Shown: piece by piece, positions 1 to 10,115 of the stretch
How positions within the stretch are numbered: position 1 is the first letter of the stretch
How the letters are laid out: each line of letters begins with the position of its first letter
Assembly: GCA_003427395.1 (NCBI GenBank)
Contig: BFEA01000039.1
Span: 1,736,461-1,765,418, forward strand
DNA: 28,958 nt
Source: Chara braunii
Taxonomy: Eukaryota > Streptophyta > Charophyceae > Charales > Characeae
Direction: 5' to 3'
Translations under genes and position numbers: made by a program
Notes under the pieces: generated by a model
Databases searched by the model: none
The model's input: the letters and a program-made list of their open reading frames with translations, nothing else
What the model was told of the DNA's origin: nothing

Positions 1-388
1 ATATTATGTTTTTCTCTTCTCCCCTACTGGTCTTAATCCCTTCTCCCCATCTTTAATTTTGGTACTAAAATAGACAAAAATCTGAGGCCTCATTTCGGCC
101 GCGGTCGTATGCTGCAAAAACGTTGCGGCGAGGTCCGTCTCCGCGATGCCTCTCCGCGGCAGGCTAATCCGGCTCCAGCCCTCCGAACGGCCGGAAATTA
201 CGGTCTCTAGATACGCCGGCTAATCCGGCTCCAGCCCTCCGAAGGCCGGAAATTACGGTCTCTAGATACGCCAAGTGCGCCCACCCATCTCGCTATCTTT
301 GAGGGTTACTTGTAAGATTCAGTATGCCCAGAATCAGGGGTACCCTGAGTTCCCCTAATTTCTGTCGCCCAGTCAAACCAGAGTACCA
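1..388 (-). other. 3' noncoding tail of the minus-strand element
   Basis: This lies downstream of ORF-Y on the minus strand. No credible ORF was seen. It contains the 55-bp tandem duplication at 162-272. The 3' LTR expected after this tail is not reached: the LTR start seen at 10889 (TGTGACGAAC on the minus strand) was not found here. The equivalent tail of the plus element is 28053-28442, about 390 bp, so the missing LTR may begin just outside the window. Confidence 0.6.
162..272. repeat. Tandem duplication, two copies of about 55 bp
   Basis: Copy 1 is 162-217 and copy 2 is 218-272. Both begin GGCTAATCCGGCTCC and end TCTCTAGATACGCC. They differ by one base, an extra C in copy 1. Near identity implies a recent local duplication. 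Each unit contains GGCCGGAAATTACGG. No equivalent was seen in the 3' tail of the plus element. Confidence 0.9.
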
Positions 389-997
389 TCAAAGCACAGA
401 CTCGTCCTTGAGCCTAAGTCCCAAAGCCGCAGAATCCAGGCGGCGCACTGCTTGTGGCCGCCTGACACCGGCTGCAGTCTCCGAGGGTTCCTGGTAACGA
501 ACAATGCGATGGAAACAGGGGAATCGATTGCCAGTGCGAGGGAGGGATGCGAGATAGTCGGGGTAGCGGGTGGTAAAGGTTCGGAAGAGCGCCGCGCGAA
601 AACGATCGCGATCTTCGCATGCGGGGATGGTCCCCGTTATTATGCAATAAACCTCAATCATATTGTGGCCTCGCCACGCGGCACTGAGAAGCAAGACATG
701 GAGGCAAAAGGCCGGGACGACGCATCGGAGGGAGAGATGGGGATGCACTACGACAGCAAGGCGAGCGGCGTAAAAGTGGCGGAAGGTACTGCGGGGGAAC
801 GGATTGGAGGGGAACGTGACGGGGGTGGTGAGTTGGCGAAGGGTGAGGTAGTCAAGGGGACGGTGAGAGAGTGATCGGGGACGAAGGCCGCTCGCCCGTA
901 TCAGTACGTTGGCGAACTGGGGGACGGGTTGGGGAGGAGGGGGATCGGCTTCGTCGCCGTGCCGATGGGGCCTGAGTCGTGGCCACGAGGTCGCCAT
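389..997 (-). CDS. ORF-Y, 3'-most accessory protein of the retrotransposon (unknown function)
   Basis: Open frame of 202 residues starting at ATG 997 in a good context (GAAGATGGCGACC). It is homologous to ORF-Y of the plus element (27423-28052). Both have a Pro-rich N-terminus (PPPPQPVPQF here), then LRPxxLSxRPLDYLTL, a TPVTFP segment, a Cys-containing hydrophobic stretch (FCLHVLLLSAAW) and RYxDYLASLPxxGxRFPxFHRI. The last 35 or so residues diverge, probably after a frameshift near 475. The first 146 nt overlap the end of ORF-X in the +1 frame, as in the plus element. I do not recognise the family; no transmembrane segment or catalytic motif is evident. Conservation of start, overlap and core in two diverged elements argues that it was a real gene. 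Confidence 0.7.
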   Translation of the reverse strand: MATSWPRLRPHRHGDEADPPPPQPVPQFANVLIRASGLRPRSLSHRPLDYLTLRQLTTPVTFPSNPFPRSTFRHFYAARLAVVVHPHLSLRCVVPAFCLHVLLLSAAWRGHNMIEVYCIITGTIPACEDRDRFRAALFRTFTTRYPDYLASLPRTGNRFPCFHRIVRYQEPSETAAGVRRPQAVRRLDSAALGLRLKDESVL

Positions 998-2443
998 CTT
1001 CAGGTCGGGGCGGCTCCGGATCTCGGTTCGGGTCGTCGCAGATCTGCAGACTCGGCGCGCTTGTGAGTTCTATCACCTTCTTCTCGGTCGCGATTTCTTT
1101 CCTTTTACGGGCCACCTCGGGATCCTCTGCCTCTGTACCTGTGCGCAGCGCTTATTTCGACACGGCTTCCCACTCTGATTCAACAGATTCTTCTTCGTGC
1201 CCTTCTTCTCCTTCGTCTTCTTCTTCTTCTTCTTCGCTCTGCTCCCCCTCGCTATGCTCGCTATAGCTTTCTTCTTCGAGGGTTTCGTCCTCTTCCCCGA
1301 GTACTTCGTCGCCTTCTCCACTTTCTTCCCGCTCGTCTTCTTCTTCTTCTTCGCTCTCAGTGCTTTCTTCCTCCTCTTCCTCCTCTCGAATGGCAGCAAG
1401 CTGCTCCGCCGTTGGCTGCCTGAAGAAGGCAGGATCGCGAATCGCCCTGGGATCCAACTGTTATTGCTGTGACGGCGGGATGCGTTCCGCGGCTCCTTCT
1501 ACGCAAGCCGACCACTGGAGGTGAGGGGTCAAGGTGCGAGAAAGAACGTAGGGAACTGGATGCTCGTCGTCCTGCGAGATGATGTCAAGAGGGAGGTCAT
1601 CCGCCAGCTGTGCTACCGGGATCGTGAGCTCTTGCGTGATCAGTTCCTGATGGTCGGGCCGTACTATCCCGAATAAGAACGCGAGGAGCTCTCCCTCCAT
1701 GTTGGTTCGCCAAGCCTGGATGAAAAGCAACTCCCGGCGCTCTATGCAAGGCAGGCGCGCTTTGTCCTCGGTCCACGTCAGCCGTACCTCAACCAAGCAC
1801 AGTGAAAGCTCGACGAAGTCTTCGCGCCACAGGTTTCAATATGGGGGATGAATGTCGGGGACAACAAGGGTCGTTAGACAGTAGGAAAGGCGAGGATGGA
1901 TATCAGACTGCCAGAAGGTGGGGAAGGTGGAGGGGAGATAAAAAACGGAGATCGAAGAAAGACTCATTGGGGGCGAGGGAAGGGAACAATGACAGGGAGG
2001 ACCGCCGGCGGATCACGCTGGTACATCCGAAGGGCGTCGTATTCGATTGCTCGTGCCGTCACGCCCGTGTCCCCGGGGCGAGCCAGAAGCTGAGTCCACT
2101 CGGCGACCAGGTCGTTTGCCCACGCACGCAGCGATGTCCTCACCACCGAATGTCGTAAAGGGAGGAGTGTGGAAAGATCGCCACGAAAGTTGACGACGAC
2201 CGATATGCGGCTGACACCTGGCGCCGCTCGCTGATGAACCGCTACTGCCTCGGCCAGTTCCACTGCGTTGGGCCGGCCCTTGATTCGAAACACTGCCGCT
2301 GCATACACGCCTTCCGTGCAGAAAAAGTGCGCAAGTCGCCGAAGGTCTGGACTGAGGTAGGGATGATAGACCTGCCGGATCGTTAATCGATCACGGGGCG
2401 CAAGCGCTGCTTCGCTGAGGGCTCTCTCCTCCAGAAATCTCAT
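852..2443 (-). pseudogene. ORF-X, accessory protein after integrase, broken copy
   Basis: Starts at ATG 2443, whose last bases form the TGA of the integrase frame (ATGA overlap). The N-terminal block (2443 to about 2070) matches plus ORF-X: DLRRLAHFFC, AELAEAVAVHQRAAP-like and GDLST motifs. The reading then stops at 1964 and resumes in another frame, with a TGA near 1836. The middle block (1461-1820) has IQAWRTN, LLAFLFG, LITQEL, QLADDLPLDI and LQWSAC. Next come a Glu-rich acidic tract (about 1160-1400) and a Ser/Arg/Pro-rich tail ending at 852. Overall length and block order agree with the intact 510-residue plus copy. Function unknown; the acidic tract plus basic RS-like tail suggests nucleic-acid or chromatin binding only as a guess. 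Confidence 0.75.
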
Positions 2444-4186
2444 GGCGATGGCGATGGTGACGGGGAGGCAGAGCGGGAGCAAGAGGAAGAGGGAGATGCC
2501 GGAGAGGAAGAGTCGTCGTCCTCGGCTTCTTCAGAGAGAGAAAAAGAGGGAGAAGGAGTCGGAGCAGAGGGGAGGAGGCGAAGATAGGACACGTGGCGTG
2601 TGATCGGACGAGCTGATCGGCTGCCGGAGACCTTGGGCGCAAGTCGCACGGTGTTCACACCGTTTGGTCCGAGTTCGATTACGCGATATCGCCCGAAGAA
2701 TCATGGCGCTAGCTTACCTTGGTGAGCACATTTCCTCACCCGCACCACGTCCCCTAATTTGTACTGGGTCCGCGGACCCGCATTCCCATTTCGGGCCTCT
2801 TAGCTCCGGACCTGCCGGCCTTGGGCTAGTTTGGTAATTTCCTGTCGTTTACGGGTTGGGTAGTGACCGTTCCGTTAGCTCTAGGTGCCGTTTGGCCTTG
2901 TCCCAAGCCGTGGCCCTGGTGGGCCGTTGATTCAGTGTGGACTCATCCGGGAGGCTTGGTATCGAAACGCAAGCGATGCTGTTGGTCCTTAATTGGAAGG
3001 GGCTTAGCCCCGTCGATTTGTGAGGCGTTCCACAATGGACCGCCATGATGTGATCAACGATGTCCGGCCAGGGCCTCGGATCCCGTGCCGCGATATTTCG
3101 TCGTAATGCGGTCTTTATCACCCGGTTGGCGTTTTCGACCAGCCCATTGGATTGTGACATGTGGGGTGTAGTGTTCCGTATGGCGACGCCATGTATGACC
3201 AGGTTCTTTAACACTTCTCCCCTGAATTTCGCTCCGTTATCGGTCAGGATCTCTTCCATATCCTGATGCATCCCGAAGAAACGGTTGATATATCGCGCGA
3301 TTTCCGTCGCTTGCCGCGTGCGACACGGATACGCTTCGATCTATTTCGAGAAATGGTCGACAAATACCAATAGGACTAAATATTCGCAGCTATTAGGGCC
3401 AGGGGGCACCACTATGTCGGTAGTGTCCATGCTCACTCTTTGAAATGGCCGTTCAACAACCGTGGGCACTATCGATCTTGGCGGCTGAATCGACGCCTTG
3501 TCAGCGGCGCAGACCTGACAGTTGGCGACAATGTATTTCACATCGTCGCGGATATTAGACCAATACCACTCATTTTTGTCAATAGCGGACTTCGTGATTC
3601 GTACGGCAAAATGAGCCGCAGTTTCCTCGTGGGCTATCTTATCTCCGTCATACCGCATAAACGGATGCGGCACTACCATCCAAATCCCACTGCCGTCTGT
3701 TTTTCGTTTTTCTAATCTGCCCTCTATCCATCGATAATCCCGAGCCCTTTCGTTGACCCTCCTCCGATCTTCCTTGGTGAAATCCTGGAGAGGGTTACCT
3801 ACTAGGGTGGTTATTAAGACAATATTCGTCCATACTTCGACCCTTTTGAACTTCCGTTTTTTTTCCAATCCTTCTGACGTGGCATCCAAAAAATGAGCCT
3901 CGGTCGGAATTTTGTCGGTCCGGCACAAAGGGCACAACCATGGTTTACTATCGTTTCTGTATTGGATGCACGAGCCATGGGCTCGTGCAACACACTGTCG
4001 GCAATCTATCCAATCCGCATACCCTTCCCCGTTAGGACGCATGGAGACCGAATAGACGCAGGAGATGGCTTCGCAAAAATAGCAAAATTTGTCAGGCAGG
4101 GAGAGGAGAGACGAAGAGGAAGGGGGAGAAAAAGGGGTAGTGGGGTTACCTCCATCACCAATCGTCAGCGCTTCACTTTTTGCCAC
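2440..4186 (-). pseudogene. PHD finger-integrase, broken copy
   Basis: The frame opens at a GTG at 4186, overlapping the RNase H stop by 14 nt; no in-frame ATG precedes the finger. A PHD finger lies at 4084-3923: C-x2-C-x23-C-x2-C-x4-H-x2-C-x11-C-x2-C, with Trp two residues before the seventh ligand (PWLCPLC). Next come an HHCC-type integrase zinc segment (AHEETAAH ... CQVC) and the DDE core: SMDTTD, LTDNG and SNGLVEN, so all three acidic residues are present. A TAG at 3341-3343 interrupts the core, and the frame stops again at 2849. The C-terminal GPY/F-like module (about 2760-2640, ELGPNGVNTVRL) is in another frame. A Ser/Pro-rich tail ends in the TGA at 2442-2440. No chromodomain was seen. 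Confidence 0.88.
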
Positions 4187-5594
4187 GTGGAAGAACTGCC
4201 ACTTGTCCGTACTTAGGCTCGTTGGTCAAATCCGGCTCCTTCCACGGTGTGACTTCCTCGCCCTTTGGTACCTTGGCAGGTCGATGCAGACGTGTCAGCC
4301 CGTCCGCGTTACCGTGTCGCTCTGTCTTTCGATGGACGATATCGAAATCGTATTCTTGCAATCGCACCGCCCAACGGCCAATCATGCCCGTGTAGTTGGT
4401 GAGCTTCTTCAACGCCAGCAGAGGCTCGTGATCCGTTACGAGGCGAAACTTCTGTCCGTAGAGATACGGATGGAAGTGCTGGATTCCCCAAACTACCGCA
4501 TAGCACTCGCCTTGAGGTGCGGAGTCGTTTCTTCGTTCGTCCGGTACGGTTCGAGACGCGTACTCGATGACGTGTTCGCGACCATCGTTCCCCTTCTGTG
4601 CTAAAATAGCGGAAATGGCTCCCGGTTGTCAGTCCGTGATGAGAATGAACTGCTTCGAGGGGTCCGGTCGGATCAAAATAGGGGCCGTTGCCAGAGCGTC
4701 TTTGAGGGTTGCAAAGGCTTGCTGACACTCCGCGTCCCAACTGAGAGGTTGGTCCTTCCGTAACAGGTTCGTTAGCGGTCGTGCAATCGCGGCAAAGCCC
4801 TTGATGAAGCGCCGGTAGTACGACGCCAGTCTCAAGAAGGCTCGAACCTGCATTAGTGACGTGGGAACCAGGGCTTCCTTCACCGCCACAACTTTTCTCG
4901 AGTCTGGCCGCAATCCTCCACATGTCACAACATAGCCCAAGAACGAAATTTCCGAGAGGAAAAATTCGCTCTTCTCGAGCACAATCTTGAACCCAGCGTC
5001 TCTAAGTGCGCCCAACGTCCAATCGATGTGTTGCGCGTGCCCATGATAGGTCTCCGAATAGACCAGGATGTCGTTCATGTACACGATCACACAGAAGTTG
5101 ATCATCCCTTGCGTTAGTCGTGTGTTGTTGACGAAATTATGGAACGTCATGTTTATCGCTCGCTGAAACGTGGCAGGCGCATTGCAAATCCCTATCGGAC
5201 ACCGAACCCACTGCCACGTACCCTCAAACAACACAAAGGCCGTTTTTGGCCGATCTTCTTCCCTTACCAGAATATGATGGAAGCCATGCCGAATATCAAA
5301 CTTGCTGAAATAATTAGCGCACCCAATCGCATCCAGCAAATCATCAATCCGGGGGAGGGGATACACATCCTTGATCGTGATTTCATTCAGCTTGCGATAA
5401 TCAATGCAAATGCGAATCGCCCCGTTTTTCTTCGGCACTAATACTACGGGAAAGGACCAAGGTCCGGCAGCACGTTCAATCCAACCACTGGCCTCGAACT
5501 CCCGAATTCGTTTGAGAGCCTTTTTGCGTTCAATCAAGGAGTAGCGATAAGGTTTGCAATGAATTGGGGGGTTGATTTCCTGTCCGAATTTCAT
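4173..5594 (-). pseudogene. Reverse transcriptase-RNase H, inactive copy
   Basis: RT motifs appear in order: PWSFPVVLVPKK, RICIDYRKLN, DVYPLPRIDDLLDA, FSKFDIRHGFHH, KTAFVLFEG, CPIGICNAPATFQR, and the catalytic box as YMND instead of YMDD (codon AAC near 5080). This change removes a metal-binding Asp. RNase H follows (FILITD ... APQGECYAVVWG ... LVTDHEPLLALKK ... HGNADGLTRL), with its Asp/Glu residues still present. A TGA at 4629-4631 lies directly after FILITD. The frame stops at 4173, 14 nt after the GTG that opens the PHD-integrase frame. ATG 5594 is the first in the surviving frame but is probably not the original start, because homology to the plus element continues upstream in another frame. 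Confidence 0.93.
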
Positions 5595-5599
5595 GTTGG

Positions 5600-6256
5600 A
5601 TTACTAATGACAACCTGATGTCAGTGTCTGACAAATGAATTGTTCCTTGATATTCCGTTATCCGCAATTACTCGGTGGATTTCATTCGGCACATATTGTG
5701 GAACGTGCAGTTCGAAAAGTTGGTCCCTGATCCGAACATCAATCTTTTTCGTGTTCGCCTGTTTTGTCAAGTCGGGTGGAGCCGCCGAGATGAATGAATG
5801 ATCCGATCGCCAAGAGAATACCGTGGCCATCATCTGAGCATCTTCTTCTCGGATTGCCACATGTCCTTTCGGGGTAATTCCGTGGCAAACATCCTGCCAT
5901 GGCACTTCCTTAGTTGCAATCTTTATCCCCAGTCCGTCTGTTTCTGCTTCAAAACGCCTAGGGGGTTCCAGAGAGCTTGCTTCCGCCCCCGAGCGCAACA
6001 ATCTCACTTCTTTAGCCGATGTTAGTACAAACTTAGGTAATTCCGTAATGTCGCAAAAATGCTTCTTGTCGCTGTACCTGGAGAGGAGAGGGGTGATCCC
6101 TTCGTACAAAGTTTGAGGGGGTTCCAAAGAGTCGACCATCCTCGAAATCTGCACAAGGGGCTCTCCCAAGATCATCGCCTTGGTCCTTTGAATTTTTCGG
6201 CTGGTTAGTTGCATTGTTCTCGCTATCGTTGTGGGCGGCGGATAGTAAACGCGTTG
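5600..6256 (-). pseudogene. Protease-RT spacer region of pol, broken
   Basis: The frame 6214-5621 encodes a segment between protease and RT that is also found in the plus element at 22158-22929. Shared motifs are LGEPLVQIS / LGEPILQVS, LEPPQTLYEG / LEPPRTLYEG and a block starting AQMMATVFS / SQMIAIVFS. It contains no catalytic motif that I recognise. Frame changes separate it from both neighbours, and stops lie between 5621 and 5594 before RT homology resumes. It is probably a polyprotein linker rather than a separate gene. Confidence 0.65.
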
Positions 6257-7224
6257 TCATACCAATTTCAAGATTTCTGGATCATCTTCGTCACTGCTTT
6301 CCGCATCATCAGTTGATGGCTCCCCTTCTGAAGGTCCGTCCCAGGAGATCATGCGGAGAGTCCCCGCCATCATCGGTGAAACCCACGGAACCACGTTAAT
6401 CGTAGTGCGAAGGGTCAATCGCATGGGCACCGCGTAGGGTTTTCCTCCTGTATTTCGGAGGACGATCGATCGTCGTTCGAAATCCAGGTTTGCTCGTAAC
6501 GCCACAAGAGCAGGAAGTCCGAAAAGAACGTCGTACGTATTAACATCTAGTACTACGACATTCCTAGCGGGTGTACTTTTCCTAATCGGAAGGCGACATT
6601 GGTCATTCTCCCCACAGTTTTAATCTTTTCCTCATCTGCCGAAACGAGCTGATCTTTCTCGGTGAGCATGATCAGGTCATTTTTCCTACCGGCCCTTTCG
6701 ACCACTCTTAGTGAGATAGCCAACACAGCTGCTCCTGAATTTATTATCGCGTTGTAAGGAGTTCCCCAAATTTCAATATCACATTCCGCGAACTTCCACG
6801 GAATCGGTTTAGTCTGTAAGAAGTGATCGTCTTTATGAATTAATCCTACCCGTATTGGGTCCGGAGTGCTTGTTGGGTTTTCTTCCGGCGCGGGGCCCTT
6901 GGCTTTGGCACTTGGTGTTCGGGCGAAGGCAAATCGCTTTCGGTTTGCTTTGCAATGCTGTAGCATTCGCTCATTGGCTTGCTCAGACATCGAGAGTAGG
7001 TGACTGATCGGTAGTGGAATCCAATGGTCCAAAGCTCAGATAATGTTTAATACATCGATTTCTCATGTGACGAAGGTGGGTCCTCCCGACTCCATTTCTC
7101 CTAAGGACGGTCGCCACCTCGCCACTTCTTTCGGTTCTGGTGCTGGTCTGATTGTTCCGATCATTCCTAGTCCAGGATATCCCAGCGACACATACTGATC
7201 TAGCGGAATTAGCTCGGCGGCCTC
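6257..7224 (-). pseudogene. Retropepsin-type aspartic protease region, inactive copy
   Basis: The segment 7032-6553 carries ISHLLSMSEQAN and HCKANRKRF, which match the plus element upstream of its protease (HLLTISEAAN, HCQKNQKRF). The protease motif is NAIINSGAAVLAIS, where the plus element has NALIDTGSSAVAIS. The catalytic Asp of the D-T/S-G triad is therefore Asn (codon AAT). The later VLFGLP block, homologous to VLLGLP of retropepsins, falls in a second frame (6505-6257), so a frameshift lies near 6560. Positions 7224-7033 hold the gag-PR linker, interrupted by stops. The tail is acidic (SSDEDD). Confidence 0.85.
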
Positions 7225-8397
7225 TTACGTGGTGGCCAAGGCACTTCCCCCACCCTCTACTTCTTTCATCAAGGCTCCGACTCGTCCAGGTCCATTGGCG
7301 ATGGGGGCCGCAACCATAGGTGCGACTCCGATCCGCTGTTGTGGGGGTCGGTGGGGGCAATCACGGGTTAGATGTCCGGGGTGATGACAGGCATAACAGA
7401 CATTCAGATTGTTCGCAGCTCCTCCGAGAGCCAGGGCAGGGGCTAATCCTTGTTGCATCGGAGGGGCACGCACCGCAATAGGTCGCATGTTCCTCATCAT
7501 GGCTTCCAGCCGAGCATTGTGCTCTCGCTGTTCCTTTTTGCTTTCTTGGATTAAACTAATCAAAGTTTTGGTCAGTTCGAAAATGGTTGTGGATGCTTTC
7601 GATCGTAGGGGAGCCTCAACCGGTGGCGGGGGTAATGCCCTAACGGGCGGGGGCATCATAGGAGCAGAGATGCTCGGAGTCTCGCTTAGGATTACTCGCT
7701 TGGGGCCTATCTGTTCCATATAAGTGACAGGTCGTGATACAAATTCCATGTTTTCAAATTTGTTATGCAAAGCAGCCAGTTCAACTCTCGCTCGTACGAG
7801 CTCGGTCAAGTCTTCGTCTCTAGGGTAGTCTTCTCCTTCCAGGAAGTTCGCTGCGAACTTCCGTTCCATTTCTTCCGCTGCAGCCATAATTTGCTATAGC
7901 GTATGAGTGATGGGGAAAAACTGCTTTCGTAATTTAGTCCTTATTGTTCAACTGCGGAGTCCGTCAATGAACAGGTCTCTCCCTACTTGCTAACCTCGCT
8001 CAGTTCTTACGAACATCCTGTAGAACCGGTTTCGATATTCCGCAACGGATTCGAGCGGTTTTTGCACTCGGTCCTTGATCATGATCAATGCCTGCTCAGG
8101 GTGAACATAATCAAATCGGTTCATGAAATCCCGTTCGAAGGTCGGGAGATCCACCCATACATAGGTACTTTACCAATGATAAGTGTCTCCTCCCATTCGA
8201 GCCGGAATGTTGATTTGTGTTTCGTGATCATCGTACTGCTGTGCTCTAAGCGTGGCCAGCCATGCTACTGCGAGATGGTGCGCCAGATCAAATAGATCGA
8301 GATCTAGTGGCGACATGGGAGCTCGTGCACGTGGGGCAGGTTGATTAGGTGGATTAGCATTCTGTTGCGGAACCGGATTTTGCACGTTGGCAGCCAT
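7225..8397 (-). pseudogene. Gag with zinc knuckle, broken copy
   Basis: The N-terminal part (8397-8170) is Pro/Asn/Ala-rich. A retrotransposon-gag segment follows in the same frame (about 8160-7950: WVDLPTFERDFMNRF ... RDLFIDGLRS) but is crossed by stops. It matches WVDWNTFKQAFLAQF and RDLFIDHLRS of the plus element. The C-terminal open part (7887-7225) contains an intact CCHC knuckle, C-x2-C-x4-H-x4-C (CYACHHPGHLTRDC), near 7402-7362. This knuckle is better preserved than in the plus element, which has lost its first Cys. Role by family: nucleocapsid/capsid protein that packages element RNA. Confidence 0.87.
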
Positions 8398-8537
8398 ATT
8401 GGCTGCTCGTCGGTTAGCCGCTCTGCTTCTGGTGACGATAGGGTCGCGTCTAGGCGCGTTCCGAGGGTGAGGTCGCCCACGTTAGCGAGGTCGCCTAATT
8501 AACGTGCTATCAATCCTAAGACCCTACCCACGTGTCG

Positions 8538-8550
8538 GGCTCCGATACCA
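8538..8550 (-). promoter_or_regulatory. Primer-binding site, tRNA-iMet type
   Basis: The minus strand reads TGGTATCGGAGCC. Plant initiator-Met tRNA 3' ends call for TGGTATCAGAGCC, so there is one mismatch. It sits next to the conserved LTR end GGGCGTGAGGT and about 140 nt before the gag frame. The plus element has TGGTATTGGAGCC in the same place. The exact LTR/PBS boundary is uncertain by a few bases, because the sequence on both sides is conserved between the two elements. Confidence 0.8.
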
Positions 8551-8675
8551 ACCTCACGCCCAGCGCGACTTCCTGATCGGAGTGGAGTGTGGGCCTGGAA
8601 GTGCGAAAAGGGGTGTGCCAAGGATTTTCGGAAAAAAGTGGGGGAGTCTTAAGGGTATGAGTGCAATTAGGCGAG

Positions 8676-9233
8676 TCAGGGGTGCGTGCGCAAGGGGCTC
8701 ACGGTCCGATGGGGCCGGGGTCGTGGGCGACGGTTTACGGGGAACTCCCTCTGTGGTGGAGGCGGTCCTGAAAAGTTAGGCCGTCGGGGGCCGCCACGTG
8801 GCGCAGGTCGCCGCGTGCCTGGGTTGGGCCTTCGGAATTCTTGAGTTCTCTGTTCGTCGCTACGTCGGCAATTCACACAAAATGTGTTGGGCCAATAGGG
8901 GGCTTTGGCCGGCCATGGGACGACACTGAGTTCATGGTACGGGAGAAGAAGACGGAAAGGAGGGAAACTAGTGGTGATGACAACGAATCCCGCGTGGGTG
9001 ACGTAGTAGGTGTGGTTGGGGGAAGGGAAATCAGAGCACCGAGGGTCGCTAGAGGTGGCGCAGTAGAATTCCCGCGGACATAGCCGATTCTCCGCGTGAG
9101 AGGGGTATCGTGTCCGTTTGAGCTCGTTTATTATACGGGTGAAATAGTCCGGGTCGTAAGATGAGTCTGAGTTCCAAGATCGCGTCATGGTATCATCGTT
9201 GATGGGACAACTTGGTCGGGATATCGTCACCAT
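8676..9233 (-). CDS. ORF-L, conserved ORF inside the LTR (unknown function), uninterrupted copy
   Basis: ATG 9233 opens 185 residues without a stop. The core (residues 82-122, nt 8990-8868) reads G-F-V-x-I-x-T-x-F-P-P-F ... L-x3-P-W-x-A-x2-P-Y-W-P-x-T-x-C-x2-C. The same 41-residue core, with identical spacing, occurs in the LTR at 11512-11634 and in the plus LTR at 19363-19485. By eye 18 of 41 positions are invariant in all three, and 24 of 41 agree between this copy and the 11083 LTR. Upstream is a looser Cys-containing block (RLCPREFYC). The tail after residue 130 is rich in Arg and Pro. CxxC plus upstream Cys could bind zinc, and the basic tail could bind nucleic acid; both are inference. 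It lies within the predicted R-U5 leader, downstream of the TATA box. Confidence 0.72.
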   Translation of the reverse strand: MVTISRPSCPINDDTMTRSWNSDSSYDPDYFTRIINELKRTRYPSHAENRLCPREFYCATSSDPRCSDFPSPNHTYYVTHAGFVVITTSFPPFRLLLPYHELSVVPWPAKAPYWPNTFCVNCRRSDEQRTQEFRRPNPGTRRPAPRGGPRRPNFSGPPPPQREFPVNRRPRPRPHRTVSPLRTHP

Positions 9234-10106
9234 GCACAAGCACGTACCGGGCAGGCAGCCTCAGTGGCGCCTCCGTGTGCTTGTACGGGATAATGGTCCC
9301 GCCGCGAGTCTTTTTGGGTGAGCGAATCGACGCACGGGAATGCGTGTAAGGGCGCGACTCGGATCGTGTTTACACGTGTTCTCGTGCGGCGTTCGCTGGG
9401 CCAGACTTCGGAAGTTTCGATCATGCCAGATGCAACCATATCACAACCCCCCCCCCCTTTTTTGTAGGAAAAGCAAGAACGAGAACAAAATCGCTATCGG
9501 GGGCAGATTCCTATCTTATCTACAGCTCCATCAGGGGCGAGCAAGGATTCGACACAAACAAAGAAAAAGGCAAGGACGGGGGATTCTTAGCTAGAAATAG
9601 ACAAGCAGGCATAGCGTCCACACATCCATACATTCGATAATCATACACATAATGCAATCGGGACGGATATAGCAAAGACAAGTGTGAGAAAAAACCCAAA
9701 CTCAGATTTTAGAAATCCGAAACGAAAATAAGAACGGGCAAACCGCCCGGAGCCGCAATCAAAATGTATATACACAGATGAAGAGGGGGGAGAGACAAGG
9801 AAACAACAAATCCACGCCCATCGACCTCAACTCTCTCTCCTCCACCCTCTCTGATGCGGACAGTCCGTCGTCACGCACCCACCCACGAAGTTGTCACCCC
9901 GCTTAGTCCTCCCGCACCCGTCGGATTCGCCTGTGCCCACAGTCCGTCGTGGCCCACGTCAATCCCGCGCGTTCGGCACCAGCCCGTCGGATCGCCCAAC
10001 TCCTACTCTACTCACCTCTTACTTCGCACGTGTGCCGACCCTTCGTGATCGCGCAACCCCGAGCTTCCAACAACGGGTTAAGAGAACTGACTAATCGCGC
10101 AGCCGA
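9234..10106 (-). other. LTR leader upstream of ORF-L, no gene seen
   Basis: This is the predicted transcribed leader between the TATA box and ORF-L. It holds a run of 13 C followed by 6 T on the plus strand near 9448-9466, and purine-rich stretches. Short open frames on either strand have no counterpart in the other two LTRs and are taken as chance. Confidence 0.5.
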
Positions 10107-10115
10107 AATTTATAA
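10107..10115 (-). promoter_or_regulatory. TATA box of the minus-strand LTR
   Basis: Minus strand TTATAAATT followed by TCGGCTGCGCG. The same core occurs as CTATAAATT in the plus LTR (18082-18090) and in the third LTR (12663-12655), each about 1.6-1.9 kb before the LTR end. Conserved relative position supports a core promoter. Confidence 0.65.
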
